Source: Streptomyces sp. CB01201
Lineage (GTDB): Bacteria; Actinomycetota; Actinomycetes; Streptomycetales; Streptomycetaceae
Direction of reading: 5' to 3'
NCBI RefSeq assembly: GCF_002803085.1
Contig: NZ_NNBJ01000007.1
Location: 310,001-374,000, forward strand
DNA: 64,000 bases
Shown one piece after another: positions 43,333-52,250 of the stretch. Position 1 is the stretch's first letter. Every line of letters starts with the position of its first letter. The notes beneath the pieces are model-generated. The model made no database searches, was not told where the DNA came from, and saw nothing but the letters and a program-made list of their open reading frames with translations. The position numbers were made by a program, and so were the translations under genes.

Positions 43333-44448
43333 GTGAACACGAACATGCGTCGTGCCGCTGTAGCCGTTGCCGCCACCGCGATGGCCGTCACACTCGCCGC
43401 CTGTGGCAGCGCCAAGGAGTCGGGCGGCGGCACCAAGTCGTCCGACAGCGCCAAGAAGGGCGACGACCTCAAGATCGGTCTGCTGCTCCCCGAGAACCAG
43501 ACCGCGCGCTACGAGAAGTTCGACAAGCCGCTCATCGAGGCCAAGGTCAAGGAACTGACCAACGGCAAGGGCCAGATCGTCTACGCGAACGCCAAGCAGG
43601 ACGCGACGACGCAGAACCAGCAGGCCGACACGATGATCACCAACAAGGTGGACGCGCTCATCGTGGACTCGGTCGACTCCAAGGCCATCGCGGCCTCGGT
43701 CAAGAAGGCCAAGCAGGCCGGCATCCCGGTCGTCGCCTTCGACCGCCTCGCCGAGGGCCCCATCGACTCCTACGTGTCCTTCGACAACGAGGAAGTCGGC
43801 CATGTGCAGGGCAAGGCCCTCCTTGAGGCCCTGGGCGACAAGGCCAAGTCCGGCGACATCGTCATGATGAACGGCGCCGTCACCGACCCGAATGCCGCGC
43901 TCTTCAAGAAGGGCGCCCACGCCGAGCTCGACGGCAAGGTGAACATCGGGAAGGAGTACGACACCAAGGAGTGGAAGCCCGAGAACGCCAACGCCAACAT
44001 GGAGGGCGCGCTCTCCGCCCTGGGCAAGGACAAGGTCATCGGCGTCTACTCCGCCAACGACGGCATGGCGGGCGGCATCATCACCGCCCTCAAGGCGGCC
44101 GGCCTCTCCAAGCTCCCGCCGGTCACCGGCCAGGACGCCGAACTCGCGGGCGTGCAGCGCATCCTCGCGGGCGAGCAGTACATGAGCGTCTACAAGTCCT
44201 ACCCGCAGGAGGACGCGATCGCCGCCGAGATGGCGGTCAAGCTCGCCAAGGGCCAGGACCTCGGCTCGCTCGCCCCGAAGAAGCTGGACTCGCCGACCAC
44301 CCAGGGCGTGCCGTCCAACATCGTCCCGGTCGTCTCGCTGACCAAGGCGAACATCAACGACACCGTGATCAAGGACAAGATCTACACCGTCGCCGAGATC
44401 TGCACCGCCAACTACAAGGCCGCCTGCGACGCGGCCGGCGTCAAGTAG
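43333..44448 (+). CDS. xylF: Xylose-type sugar-binding lipoprotein
   Basis: A 371-residue periplasmic-binding-protein family 4 (RbsB/XylF) lipoprotein with lipobox LAACG, Cys24. Marks: KIGLLLPENQTARYEKFDKP, ITNKVDALIVDSVDSKAI, and VYSANDGMAGGIITAL. The GTG at 43333 has GGGAGG at 9 bp. Together with the single-NBD ATPase and one permease it makes a XylFGH importer. Xylose is the expected substrate by family and by its place beside Rok7B7. Confidence 0.9.
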   Translation: MNTNMRRAAVAVAATAMAVTLAACGSAKESGGGTKSSDSAKKGDDLKIGLLLPENQTARYEKFDKPLIEAKVKELTNGKGQIVYANAKQDATTQNQQADTMITNKVDALIVDSVDSKAIAASVKKAKQAGIPVVAFDRLAEGPIDSYVSFDNEEVGHVQGKALLEALGDKAKSGDIVMMNGAVTDPNAALFKKGAHAELDGKVNIGKEYDTKEWKPENANANMEGALSALGKDKVIGVYSANDGMAGGIITALKAAGLSKLPPVTGQDAELAGVQRILAGEQYMSVYKSYPQEDAIAAEMAVKLAKGQDLGSLAPKKLDSPTTQGVPSNIVPVVSLTKANINDTVIKDKIYTVAEICTANYKAACDAAGVK

Positions 44449-44459
44449 CTCACCCCGCC

Positions 44460-44484
44460 AAGTCCCTTGCCACCCAAGGGACTT
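44460..44484 (+). terminator. Intercistronic hairpin between xylF and xylG
   Basis: AAGTCCCTT pairs perfectly with AAGGGACTT (9 bp) around loop GCCACCC, 12 bp after the xylF stop. It probably attenuates or stabilises the message so that binding protein exceeds ATPase and permease. Confidence 0.7.
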
Positions 44485-44651
44485 GAGCCCCCCGAAACCC
44501 TCCGGCGCCCCGCGCCCGCTCAGCCCCCGCCGCGGCGGGGGCGCCGGACGGAACGTTTCGGCTCTCGCAGTTCTCTTCTGCTCGACCTCCGCGCCCCCAC
44601 CCCTTCGGGCGCGGCATCCCCGCCGGTCAGGCGGCGAAGGAGATGGTTCAC

Positions 44652-45431
44652 GTGTCCGCTACGCCCGTGTTGGCGTTGCGCGGGGTCTCCAAGCGGTTCG
44701 GTGCCGTTCAGGCGCTCACCGACGTAGAGCTTGAGGTCCACGCCGGTGAAGTGGTCGCCCTGGTGGGCGACAACGGCGCCGGAAAGTCCACGCTGGTCAA
44801 GACGATCGCCGGCGTGCACCCCATCGATGACGGCGTCATCGAGTGGGAGGGCAAGGCCGTCCAGATCGGCAAGCCGAACGACGCCCAGACCCTGGGCATC
44901 GCGACGGTCTACCAGGACCTCGCGCTGTGCGACAACATCGATGTCGTCGGCAACCTCTACCTCGGACGCGAGCTGAAGAAGCGCGGCGTCCTCGACGAGG
45001 TCGAGATGGAGCGCCGCTCGCGCGAACTGCTCACCACGCTGTCGATCCGCATCCCGAGCGTGCGCATCCCGATCGCCTCGCTCTCCGGCGGCCAGCGCCA
45101 GACCGTGGCCATCGCCCGCTCGATGCTCGGCGAGCCCAAGCTGGTCATCCTCGACGAGCCGACCGCGGCGCTCGGCGTCGAGCAGACCGCCCAGGTCCTC
45201 GACCTGGTGGAGCGGCTGCGCCAGCGCGGCCACGCGGTCGTCCTCATCAGCCACAACATGGCCGATGTGAAGGCCGTCGCCGACAAGGTCGCGGTGCTCC
45301 GGCTCGGCCGGAACAACGGTGTCTTCGACGTGAAGACCACCTCGCAGGAAGAGATCATCTCCGCCATCACCGGGGCCACGGACAACGCCGTGACCCGCCG
45401 TGCGGCGCGCAACGCGGAGGTTCAGAAGTGA
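44652..45431 (+). CDS. xylG: Xylose-type ABC importer ATPase (single NBD)
   Basis: A 259-residue ATPase with one NBD, unlike the two-NBD XylG/RbsA of enterobacteria. Walker A GDNGAGKST, signature LSGGQRQTV, Walker B LVILDEPTAALG, H-loop LISHNM. GTG 44652 is preferred because the GAAGGAG ribosome binding site (44635-44641) is 10 bp away. The ATG at 44643 would leave 1 bp. Its stop overlaps the permease GTG by 4 bp. Confidence 0.9.
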   Translation: MSATPVLALRGVSKRFGAVQALTDVELEVHAGEVVALVGDNGAGKSTLVKTIAGVHPIDDGVIEWEGKAVQIGKPNDAQTLGIATVYQDLALCDNIDVVGNLYLGRELKKRGVLDEVEMERRSRELLTTLSIRIPSVRIPIASLSGGQRQTVAIARSMLGEPKLVILDEPTAALGVEQTAQVLDLVERLRQRGHAVVLISHNMADVKAVADKVAVLRLGRNNGVFDVKTTSQEEIISAITGATDNAVTRRAARNAEVQK

Positions 45432-46732
45432 GCACCGACAAGACCTCCTCGCCCGACCTCGGCAAGCCGGCCACCGCCCCGGTCGACGCGCCGCCCGCCG
45501 CGGACGCCGCCTCCGCCGCGGTCGACCCGCGCCTGCTCGTGCGCGAGCAGGGCTTCGCCGGCTACCTCGGCGAGCTCAAGCGCAAGGTGCGGGCCGGTGA
45601 GCTGGGCGCGCTGCCCGTCATCGTCGGCCTGATCATCATCTGCATCGTCTTCCAGAGCCTCAACTCGAACTTCCTCACCGCGGGCAACCTGTCCGACATC
45701 TCGGTGGCGATGGTCGGCACCGGCATGATCGCGGTCGGCATCGTCTTCGTGCTGCTGCTCGGCGAGATCGACCTGTCGGTCGGCTCGGTCAGCGGTGTGG
45801 CGGGCGCGTCCTTCGCGGTGCTCAGCGTGCTGCACGGCACGCCCGAGTGGCTGGCGCTGATCCTGGCCGTCCTCACGGGCACGGTCGCCGGGGCCATCCA
45901 CGGTTTCATCTTCGCGCGCATCGGCGTCCCCGCCTTCGCCGTCACGCTGGCCGGTCTGCTGTTCTGGAACGGCTTCATGCTGAAGATCCTGGGCGACAAC
46001 GGCACGATCAACACCAGCGGCTCCGGCGTCTTCTACAACCTGTCGAACTACTTCTTCAGCGATGTCGCGGTCGCCTACGGAGCGGCCCTGGTGGCCGTCG
46101 CCGTGTACTTCCTGTCCGCGTTCTTCGACAGCCGCCGCCGCGAGGCCGCGGGCGTCCCGTCGCGGCCGCTCAGCGAGATCGTGCTGCGCACGGTGCTGCT
46201 CGCCGTGGTGGCCTTCGCGGTGGCCTACATGTTCAACCAGAACAAGGGCCTGCCGCTCGCCGTGGTGATCTTCCTCGCGGTGCTGATCCTCACGGACTTC
46301 GTGCTCCGCCGCACCTCGTACGGCCGCATGATCTTCGCGCTCGGCGGCAGCGTCGAGGCCTCGCGCCGGGCCGGCATCAACATCGTGATGGTCCGCACCT
46401 CGGTCTACGCCATCTCCGGCACCTTCGCCGCCGTCGGCGGTCTCTTCCTCGCCTCCAAGATCAGCGCGGCCAACCAGGGCGCGGGCAGCGGTGACCTCCT
46501 GATGAACGCCATCGCGGCGGCCGTCATCGGCGGCACCAGCCTCTTCGGCGGCCGCGGCCGCACCTGGAACGCGCTCCTGGGTGTGCTGGTGATCACCTCG
46601 ATCCAGTACGGCCTCGCCCTCGAAGGCGTCGCCGCCGCGATCCAGCAGATGATCACCGGCGGCGTGCTGTTGATCACCGTGATCATCGACGCCGTCACCC
46701 GCAAGACCCAGAAGTCCGCGGGCCGCGCCTGA
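45428..46732 (+). CDS. xylH: Xylose-type ABC importer permease
   Basis: A 434-residue permease of the XylH/RbsC (BPD_transp_2) family with about ten helices. An Ala/Pro-rich cytoplasmic N terminus of about 50 residues precedes them. Marks: GIVFVLLLGEIDLSVGSVSGV, RTSYGRMIFALGGSVEASRRAGI and AAVIGGTSLFGGRG. GTG at 45428 is translationally coupled to xylG. A 13-bp stem terminator follows. Confidence 0.92.
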   Translation: MSTDKTSSPDLGKPATAPVDAPPAADAASAAVDPRLLVREQGFAGYLGELKRKVRAGELGALPVIVGLIIICIVFQSLNSNFLTAGNLSDISVAMVGTGMIAVGIVFVLLLGEIDLSVGSVSGVAGASFAVLSVLHGTPEWLALILAVLTGTVAGAIHGFIFARIGVPAFAVTLAGLLFWNGFMLKILGDNGTINTSGSGVFYNLSNYFFSDVAVAYGAALVAVAVYFLSAFFDSRRREAAGVPSRPLSEIVLRTVLLAVVAFAVAYMFNQNKGLPLAVVIFLAVLILTDFVLRRTSYGRMIFALGGSVEASRRAGINIVMVRTSVYAISGTFAAVGGLFLASKISAANQGAGSGDLLMNAIAAAVIGGTSLFGGRGRTWNALLGVLVITSIQYGLALEGVAAAIQQMITGGVLLITVIIDAVTRKTQKSAGRA

Positions 46733-46748
46733 CCTGCCCGCTTCCCGA

Positions 46749-46779
46749 CGTGCCCGGTGCCCACGAGGCGCCGGGCACG
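46749..46779. terminator. Terminator after xylFGH
   Basis: CGTGCCCGGTGCC pairs with GGCGCCGGGCACG (13 bp, one G-T) around loop CACGA. Confidence 0.82.
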
Positions 46780-46909
46780 TGCGTGTGTGCGAGGGCCCGT
46801 CAGCCACCCGGGTGACACACAACGCACCGCCCCGGGCCCGCGGCCACGGGCGGAACATTAGACTCAACAGATCGGCATGCTCGACCAGCACGGATGCAAG
46901 GAGGCACGG

Positions 46910-48835
46910 GTGCCGCTGCTTACCCGTATCAGGGGACCGCGCGATCTTGACCGGCTCAGCCCGGAGCAGCTCGACCAGCTGGCGGCAGAGATCCGGACCT
47001 TCCTGGTGGACGCGGTCTCCAAGACCGGCGGACACCTCGGTCCGAACCTCGGCGTGGTGGAACTGACCATCGCGCTGCACCGCGTTTTCGAATCGCCCCG
47101 GGACCGGGTCCTGTGGGACACCGGACACCAGAGCTACGTCCACAAGCTGCTCACCGGGCGGCAGGACTTCTCCAAGCTGAAGATGAAGGGCGGTCTGTCC
47201 GGCTACCCGGCACGCGCCGAGTCGGACCACGACGTCATCGAGAACAGCCACGCCTCGACCGTCCTCGGCTGGGCCGACGGCCTCGCCAAGGCGAACGAGG
47301 TGCTGAAGAAGGACGACCACGTGGTGGCCGTCATCGGCGACGGCGCCCTCACCGGCGGCATGGCCTGGGAGGCGCTGAACAACATCGCCGCCGCCAAGGA
47401 CCGTCCCCTGGTGATCGTCGTCAACGACAACGAGCGCTCCTACGCGCCGACCATCGGCGGCCTCGCCAACCACCTGGCCACCCTGCGCACCACCGACGGC
47501 TACGAGCGCTTCCTGGCCAAGGGCAAGGACCTCCTGGAGCGCACCCCGGTCGTCGGCAAGCCGCTGTACGAGACCCTGCACGGCGCCAAGAAGGGCCTGA
47601 AGGACTTCATCGCCCCGCAGGGCATGTTCGAGGACCTGGGCCTCAAGTACGTCGGCCCCATCGACGGCCATGACATCGACGCCCTGGAGTCGGCCCTCCA
47701 GCGCGCCAAGCGCTTCGGCGGTCCGGTCATCGTGCACTGCCTCACCGAGAAGGGCCGCGGCTACCAGCCGGCGCTCGCGGACGAGGCCGACCGCTTCCAC
47801 GCGGTCGGCAAGATCCACCCCGACACCGGCCTGCCGGTGTCGACCTCCGGTCTCGACTGGACCTCGGTGTTCGGCGAGGAGATGGTCAAGCTCGGCAAGG
47901 AGCGCGAGGACATCGTCGCGATCACCGCGGCCATGCTCCAGCCGGTCGGCCTCGACAAGTTCGCCAAGGCCTTCCCCGAGCGCGTCTACGACGTGGGCAT
48001 CGCCGAGCAGCACGCCGCGGTCTCCGCCGCGGGCCTGGCCACCGGCGGCCTGCACCCCGTCTTCGCGGTGTACGCCACCTTCCTCAACCGCGCCTTCGAC
48101 CAGGTCCTGATGGACGTGGCCCTGCACAAGTGCGGGGTGACCTTCGTGCTCGACCGGGCCGGCGTCACCGGCACCGACGGCGCCTCCCACAACGGCATGT
48201 GGGACATGTCGATCCTCCAGGTCGTGCCGGGCCTCCGGATCGCCGCCCCGCGCGACGCCGACCAGGTCCGCGCCCAGCTGCGCGAGGCCGTCGAGGTCGA
48301 GGACGCCCCGACCGTGGTGCGCTTCTCCAAGGGCGCGGTCGGCCCCGCCGTCCAGGCGGTCGGCCGCATCGGCGGCATGGACGTGCTGCGCGAGCCCGCC
48401 GCCGGTGCCGTCCGCCCGGACGTGCTCCTGGTCTCCGTCGGCGCGCTCGCGCCGATGTGCCTGGAGATCGCCGACCTGCTCGACGCCCAGGGCATCTCGA
48501 CGACCGTGGTCGACCCGCGCTGGGTCAAGCCGGTCGACGAGGCGCTCGCACCGCTCGCCGAGAAGCACCGCGTCGTGGTCACCGTCGAGGACAACAGCCG
48601 CGTGGGCGGCGTCGGTTCGGCCGTCAGCCAGGCGCTGCGCGACGCGGGCGTGGACGTCCCGCTGCGCGACTTCGGCATCCCGCCGCGCTTCCTCGACCAC
48701 GCCTCGCGCGGCGAGGTCATGACCGAGATCGGTCTGACCGCGCCGGACATCGCACGTCAGGTCACCGGTCTGGTCTCCAAGCTGGACGGCCGCTACGAAG
48801 AGAGCCGCGCCGCGGTGGAGCCCGCCCGCGACTGA
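46910..48835 (+). CDS. dxs: 1-deoxy-D-xylulose-5-phosphate synthase
   Basis: A 641-residue thiamine-diphosphate enzyme joining pyruvate and glyceraldehyde 3-phosphate, the first step of the MEP isoprenoid pathway. Marks: LWDTGHQSYVHKLLTGR near residue 70, the TPP-binding GDGALTGGMAWEALNN from residue 143, the pyrimidine-domain DRAGVTGTDGASHNGMWD, and the transketolase C domain. GTG at 46910 has AAGGAGG 5 bp away. An upstream in-frame ATG at 46877 would add 11 residues not usual in the family. It stands alone between two terminators. Confidence 0.95.
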   Translation: MPLLTRIRGPRDLDRLSPEQLDQLAAEIRTFLVDAVSKTGGHLGPNLGVVELTIALHRVFESPRDRVLWDTGHQSYVHKLLTGRQDFSKLKMKGGLSGYPARAESDHDVIENSHASTVLGWADGLAKANEVLKKDDHVVAVIGDGALTGGMAWEALNNIAAAKDRPLVIVVNDNERSYAPTIGGLANHLATLRTTDGYERFLAKGKDLLERTPVVGKPLYETLHGAKKGLKDFIAPQGMFEDLGLKYVGPIDGHDIDALESALQRAKRFGGPVIVHCLTEKGRGYQPALADEADRFHAVGKIHPDTGLPVSTSGLDWTSVFGEEMVKLGKEREDIVAITAAMLQPVGLDKFAKAFPERVYDVGIAEQHAAVSAAGLATGGLHPVFAVYATFLNRAFDQVLMDVALHKCGVTFVLDRAGVTGTDGASHNGMWDMSILQVVPGLRIAAPRDADQVRAQLREAVEVEDAPTVVRFSKGAVGPAVQAVGRIGGMDVLREPAAGAVRPDVLLVSVGALAPMCLEIADLLDAQGISTTVVDPRWVKPVDEALAPLAEKHRVVVTVEDNSRVGGVGSAVSQALRDAGVDVPLRDFGIPPRFLDHASRGEVMTEIGLTAPDIARQVTGLVSKLDGRYEESRAAVEPARD

Positions 48836-48855
48836 TCATGTGACGACGGGTCGAA

Positions 48856-48896
48856 GGGCCGGACCGATCTGCCTGTACGGGTGATTGGTCCGGCCC
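48856..48896. terminator. Terminator after dxs
   Basis: GGGCCGGACC (48856-48865) pairs perfectly with GGTCCGGCCC (48887-48896). The loop between them is 21 bases. Confidence 0.75.
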
Positions 48897-48984
48897 GTTC
48901 GCGTGAAAAACGCGCTCAGCCCGGTACCCGTACCTCCTCCCCTCCCGATCATGGCGAGGACGATGAGCTAGCGGAGGTGCACGG

Positions 48985-50478
48985 GTGGCCAGCAGAGGTC
49001 TGTTCCGGACCAAATCGATCGAACAGTCAATCCAGGACACAGAGGAGCCAGAACACGCGCTCAAGAAGTCCCTGTCCGCGCTCGACCTCACCGTTTTCGG
49101 GGTCGGAGTCGTCATCGGGACCGGCATCTTCGTCCTCACCGGCAAGGTCGCCAAGGAGAACGCCGGGCCCTCGGTCTCCATCGCCTTCGTGGTCGCGGGC
49201 GTGGTGTGCGCGCTCGCCGCGCTCTGCTACGCGGAGTTCGCCTCGACGCTGCCGGTGGCCGGATCGGCCTACACCTTCTCCTACGCCTCGCTCGGCGAGC
49301 TTCCGGCGTGGACCATCGGCTGGGACCTGGTGCTCGAATTCGCGCTGGGCACGGCGGTGGTGGCGGTCGGCTGGTCCGGGTACGTGCGCTCGCTCCTGGA
49401 CAACGCGGGCTGGCACCTGCCCGAGGCGCTCAGCGGCCGCGACGGCGCGCACGGCTTCGGCTTCGACATCCTGGCCGCCGCCCTCGTCCTGGTGCTCACC
49501 GTCATCCTCGTGCTCGGCATGAAGCTCTCGGCCCGGGTCACCTCGGTCGTCGTCGCCATCAAGGTCGTCGTCGTCCTGATCGTGATCGTCGCGGGCGCCT
49601 TCTTCATCACGTCCTCCAACTACTCGCCGTTCATCCCCACGGCGCAGCCGCAGAGCGCGGGCAGCGACCTCAAGGCGCCGCTCATCCAGCTGATGTCCGG
49701 GTACGCCCCCACCAACTTCGGCGTGATGGGCATCTTCACCGCAGCCTCCGTCGTCTTCTTCGCCTTCATCGGCTTCGACGTCGTGGCCACCGCCGCCGAG
49801 GAGACCAGGAACCCGCAGCGGGACATGCCGCGCGGCATCCTCGGCTCCCTGCTGATCTGCACGATCCTCTACGTGGCCGTGTCCGTCGTCGTCACCGGCA
49901 TGCAGCACTACACCGAGCTCTCGGTGGACGCGCCGCTCGCCGACGCCTTCAAGGCCGTCGGGCACCCCGTCTTCGCCGGCGTCATCAGCTTCGGCGCCGC
50001 CGTGGGCCTCACCACGGTGTGCATGATCCTGCTGCTCGGCCAGACCCGGGTGTTCTTCGCGATGAGCCGGGACGGACTGCTGCCCCGGTTCTTCTCGCAC
50101 GTCCACCCGCGCTTTCGCACCCCGCACCGGCCGACCATCCTGCTCGGCGTGATCATCGCGATCGTGGCCGGCTTCACCAGCCTCAGCGAGCTCGCCGAAC
50201 TGGTCAACATCGGCACCCTGTTCGCCTTCGTCATCGTCTCGATCGGCGTCGTCATCCTGCGCCACACCCGCCCCGACCTGCCCCGCGCCTTCCGCACCCC
50301 GCTGGTGCCCTGGGTGCCCGGACTCGCGGCGGCCGCCTCGCTGTGGCTGATGATCAACCTGCCCGCGGAGACCTGGATCCGGTTCGCCGTGTGGATGGCG
50401 ATCGGCATCGTCATCTACTTCGCCTACGGCCGCCGGCACAGCATCGTCGAGAAGCGCGCCGCCCGCGACGCTCCGTAA
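48985..50478 (+). CDS. APC-family amino acid permease
   Basis: A 497-residue membrane transporter with twelve predicted helices, of the cationic amino acid transporter (YfnA/CAT) branch. Marks: LDLTVFGVGVVIGTGIFVLTG near residue 35, FFAFIGFDVVATAAEETRNPQRDMPRGI in the middle, and QTRVFFAMSRDGLLP later. GTG at 48985 follows GCGGAGG. Substrate cannot be read beyond amino acid/polyamine. It is monocistronic, with a hairpin on each side. Confidence 0.88.
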   Translation: MASRGLFRTKSIEQSIQDTEEPEHALKKSLSALDLTVFGVGVVIGTGIFVLTGKVAKENAGPSVSIAFVVAGVVCALAALCYAEFASTLPVAGSAYTFSYASLGELPAWTIGWDLVLEFALGTAVVAVGWSGYVRSLLDNAGWHLPEALSGRDGAHGFGFDILAAALVLVLTVILVLGMKLSARVTSVVVAIKVVVVLIVIVAGAFFITSSNYSPFIPTAQPQSAGSDLKAPLIQLMSGYAPTNFGVMGIFTAASVVFFAFIGFDVVATAAEETRNPQRDMPRGILGSLLICTILYVAVSVVVTGMQHYTELSVDAPLADAFKAVGHPVFAGVISFGAAVGLTTVCMILLLGQTRVFFAMSRDGLLPRFFSHVHPRFRTPHRPTILLGVIIAIVAGFTSLSELAELVNIGTLFAFVIVSIGVVILRHTRPDLPRAFRTPLVPWVPGLAAAASLWLMINLPAETWIRFAVWMAIGIVIYFAYGRRHSIVEKRAARDAP

Positions 50479-50493
50479 CCGGCGCCCGGATCC

Positions 50494-50539
50494 ATGCGGC
50501 CCCCGTATGTCCGCGCGATCGGGACGTACGGGGCCGCAT
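50494..50539. terminator. Terminator after the APC permease gene
   Basis: ATGCGGCCCCCGTATGTCC (50494-50512) pairs with GGACGTACGGGGCCGCAT (50522-50539), allowing one bulge and one G-T pair. Confidence 0.72.
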
Positions 50540-50551
50540 AGGGTGGCTCGC

Positions 50552-52048
50552 ATGCTCGCCGAGCCGTCACCCTCGCTACGATCCGTGACCACGAGCGTGC
50601 TGCCGGGCCAGCGCCGCCGCACCACCGAACCGGCCGGCCCCGCCCCGGCCCCCTACTGGCGGCGGCTGCTCCCGGTCCTCGCCGTGCTCGCGCTCGTCAC
50701 CCGCATCCCCTCGTTCCGGCATCCGCTGTGGAACCCCGACGAGGGCTATCTCGCCGTCCAGGCACGGCAGTTGGCGAGCGGCGGCGCCCTCTACGCCACC
50801 GTCGTCGACCGCAAACCGCCGCTGCTGCCCTGGCTGTACGAGGCCGCGTTCGCGCTGTGCGGCGACGGCTCGCTCGGCCCGCTGCGCCTCGCCGCCGTCG
50901 CCGCCCAGCTCCTCACCGCGCTCGCGCTGGCCTCCACCGCGCGCCGCCGCTGGGGCGACCGCGCGGGCCGGGCCGCGGGCGTGCTCTATCTGCTCGTCTC
51001 GGTGGGGCTGAACCCCGAGGACGCCCAGGCCGCGACCTTCGAGGTGTTCATGCTGCCGTTCACCGCGGCCGCGGTGCGCTGCGCGGACCGCGGCCAGTGG
51101 ACCCGGGCCGGCCTCGCGATCGCCGGGGCCTGCCTCACCAAGCAGACCGGCGGCGCGGCCCTGGCCCCCGTCCTGTGGCTGCTCTACCGGTACCCCTGCG
51201 GCCGCCCAAAGGCCGTGCTGCGCACGGGAGTCGGGGTGGCGTTTCCCGTCGTCGCCGCGGCCCTGCTCACCGGCCCCTCCCGCTTCCTGTTCTGGACGGT
51301 CACCGGCTCCTCGTCCTACGCCTCCTTCACCGGCTCCGAACTCCACGTGCTGGCAAGGGGGTTGACCAACGCCCTCATCCTGGCGGCGGGTTGCGCCGGG
51401 CTCCTGCCGCCGGTCGTACGGGTGCTGCGCATCGCCCGGACCGGGGCCGCCGACCTGTGGCTCTGGCTGCTCGCGTCGGCCGGTGCGGTGCTGCTCGGCT
51501 TCCACTTCTTCGGGCACTACTACCTCCAGCTCATCCCGCCCCTGGTGCTGCTCGCCACCGGCGCCCTCCAGATCCTGCCGCCGTACCGGCTCACCAGCGC
51601 CCTGCTCACCTCGGCCTGCGCGTGCGCGCTCTTCCTGCTGTGGGGCCTGCTCGCGCCCCGCCCCGACCTCGCTCACACCGAGCGCCTCGCCGCCGCCGTC
51701 GAGGCCCGCACCGGCCCCGCCGACCGGGTCCTGGTGTGGGGCATACACCCCGAGACGTACTGGTTGGCCGGCCGCGCCCCCGCGAGCCGCTATCTGACCG
51801 CGGGCCTGCTCACCAACTACAGCGGCGGCCGGGACGGCCCCCAGGTGGGGGAGAGGTATGGGGTCGACGGGGCCTGGCCGGTGTTCCGCGCCGAACTCGC
51901 GGGCCGCCCCCCGGCACTCGTCGTCGACGACTCGCGGGGCCTGCCCTTCGCACCCGACCACCTCCCCAGCCTGCGGCGCTTCCTCGACTCCCGGTACCAG
52001 CGCGCCGCGGTCGTGGACGGGGCCGTCTTCTACGTGCGCGCGCGCTGA
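50552..52048 (+). CDS. GT-C type membrane glycosyltransferase (ArnT/PMT-like)
   Basis: A 498-residue polytopic membrane protein with about ten helices. The first extracytoplasmic loop NPDEGYLAVQARQLASGG contains the acidic pair typical of lipid-phosphosugar-dependent GT39/GT83 enzymes. DRKPPLLPWLYEAAF and a later HFFGHYYLQLIPP match that layout. A soluble C-terminal part of about 120 residues follows. Sugar and acceptor are unknown. Cell-envelope glycan or protein mannosylation is possible. ATG at 50552 is used, although a GTG three codons earlier cannot be excluded. No strong ribosome binding site is visible. Confidence 0.75.
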   Translation: MLAEPSPSLRSVTTSVLPGQRRRTTEPAGPAPAPYWRRLLPVLAVLALVTRIPSFRHPLWNPDEGYLAVQARQLASGGALYATVVDRKPPLLPWLYEAAFALCGDGSLGPLRLAAVAAQLLTALALASTARRRWGDRAGRAAGVLYLLVSVGLNPEDAQAATFEVFMLPFTAAAVRCADRGQWTRAGLAIAGACLTKQTGGAALAPVLWLLYRYPCGRPKAVLRTGVGVAFPVVAAALLTGPSRFLFWTVTGSSSYASFTGSELHVLARGLTNALILAAGCAGLLPPVVRVLRIARTGAADLWLWLLASAGAVLLGFHFFGHYYLQLIPPLVLLATGALQILPPYRLTSALLTSACACALFLLWGLLAPRPDLAHTERLAAAVEARTGPADRVLVWGIHPETYWLAGRAPASRYLTAGLLTNYSGGRDGPQVGERYGVDGAWPVFRAELAGRPPALVVDDSRGLPFAPDHLPSLRRFLDSRYQRAAVVDGAVFYVRAR

Positions 52049-52250
52049 GCGCCGCCTCACCCGGCCGGGCGAACGCCAACGGGTGGAAGCGGGTACGCGG
52101 CGCCGGCGACCGGAGGCGAAAAGCCGCACGTCGGGACGGAAATCCCGGGGAAATCGGGGGCCACGACCAGTGTTATGGTCGCTGAAAGTCGCTGGTTTGC
52201 TGGACCCGGACGCGTCGCGCGGATCCGGTGGGGAAAGGTGGTCGCGGACC

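Noticed and set aside
45422..48700. Antisense open frame of 1092 codons over xylH and dxs
   Set aside because: Composition is Asp/His/Arg/Gly-rich with no family marks. The opposite strand encodes clear XylH and DXS.
51858..52250. Upstream extension of the propeller-like gene into the glycosyltransferase 3' end
   Set aside because: It overlaps the well-supported glycosyltransferase frame and is Ser/Arg/Pro-rich. The ATG at 52251 has a ribosome binding site.
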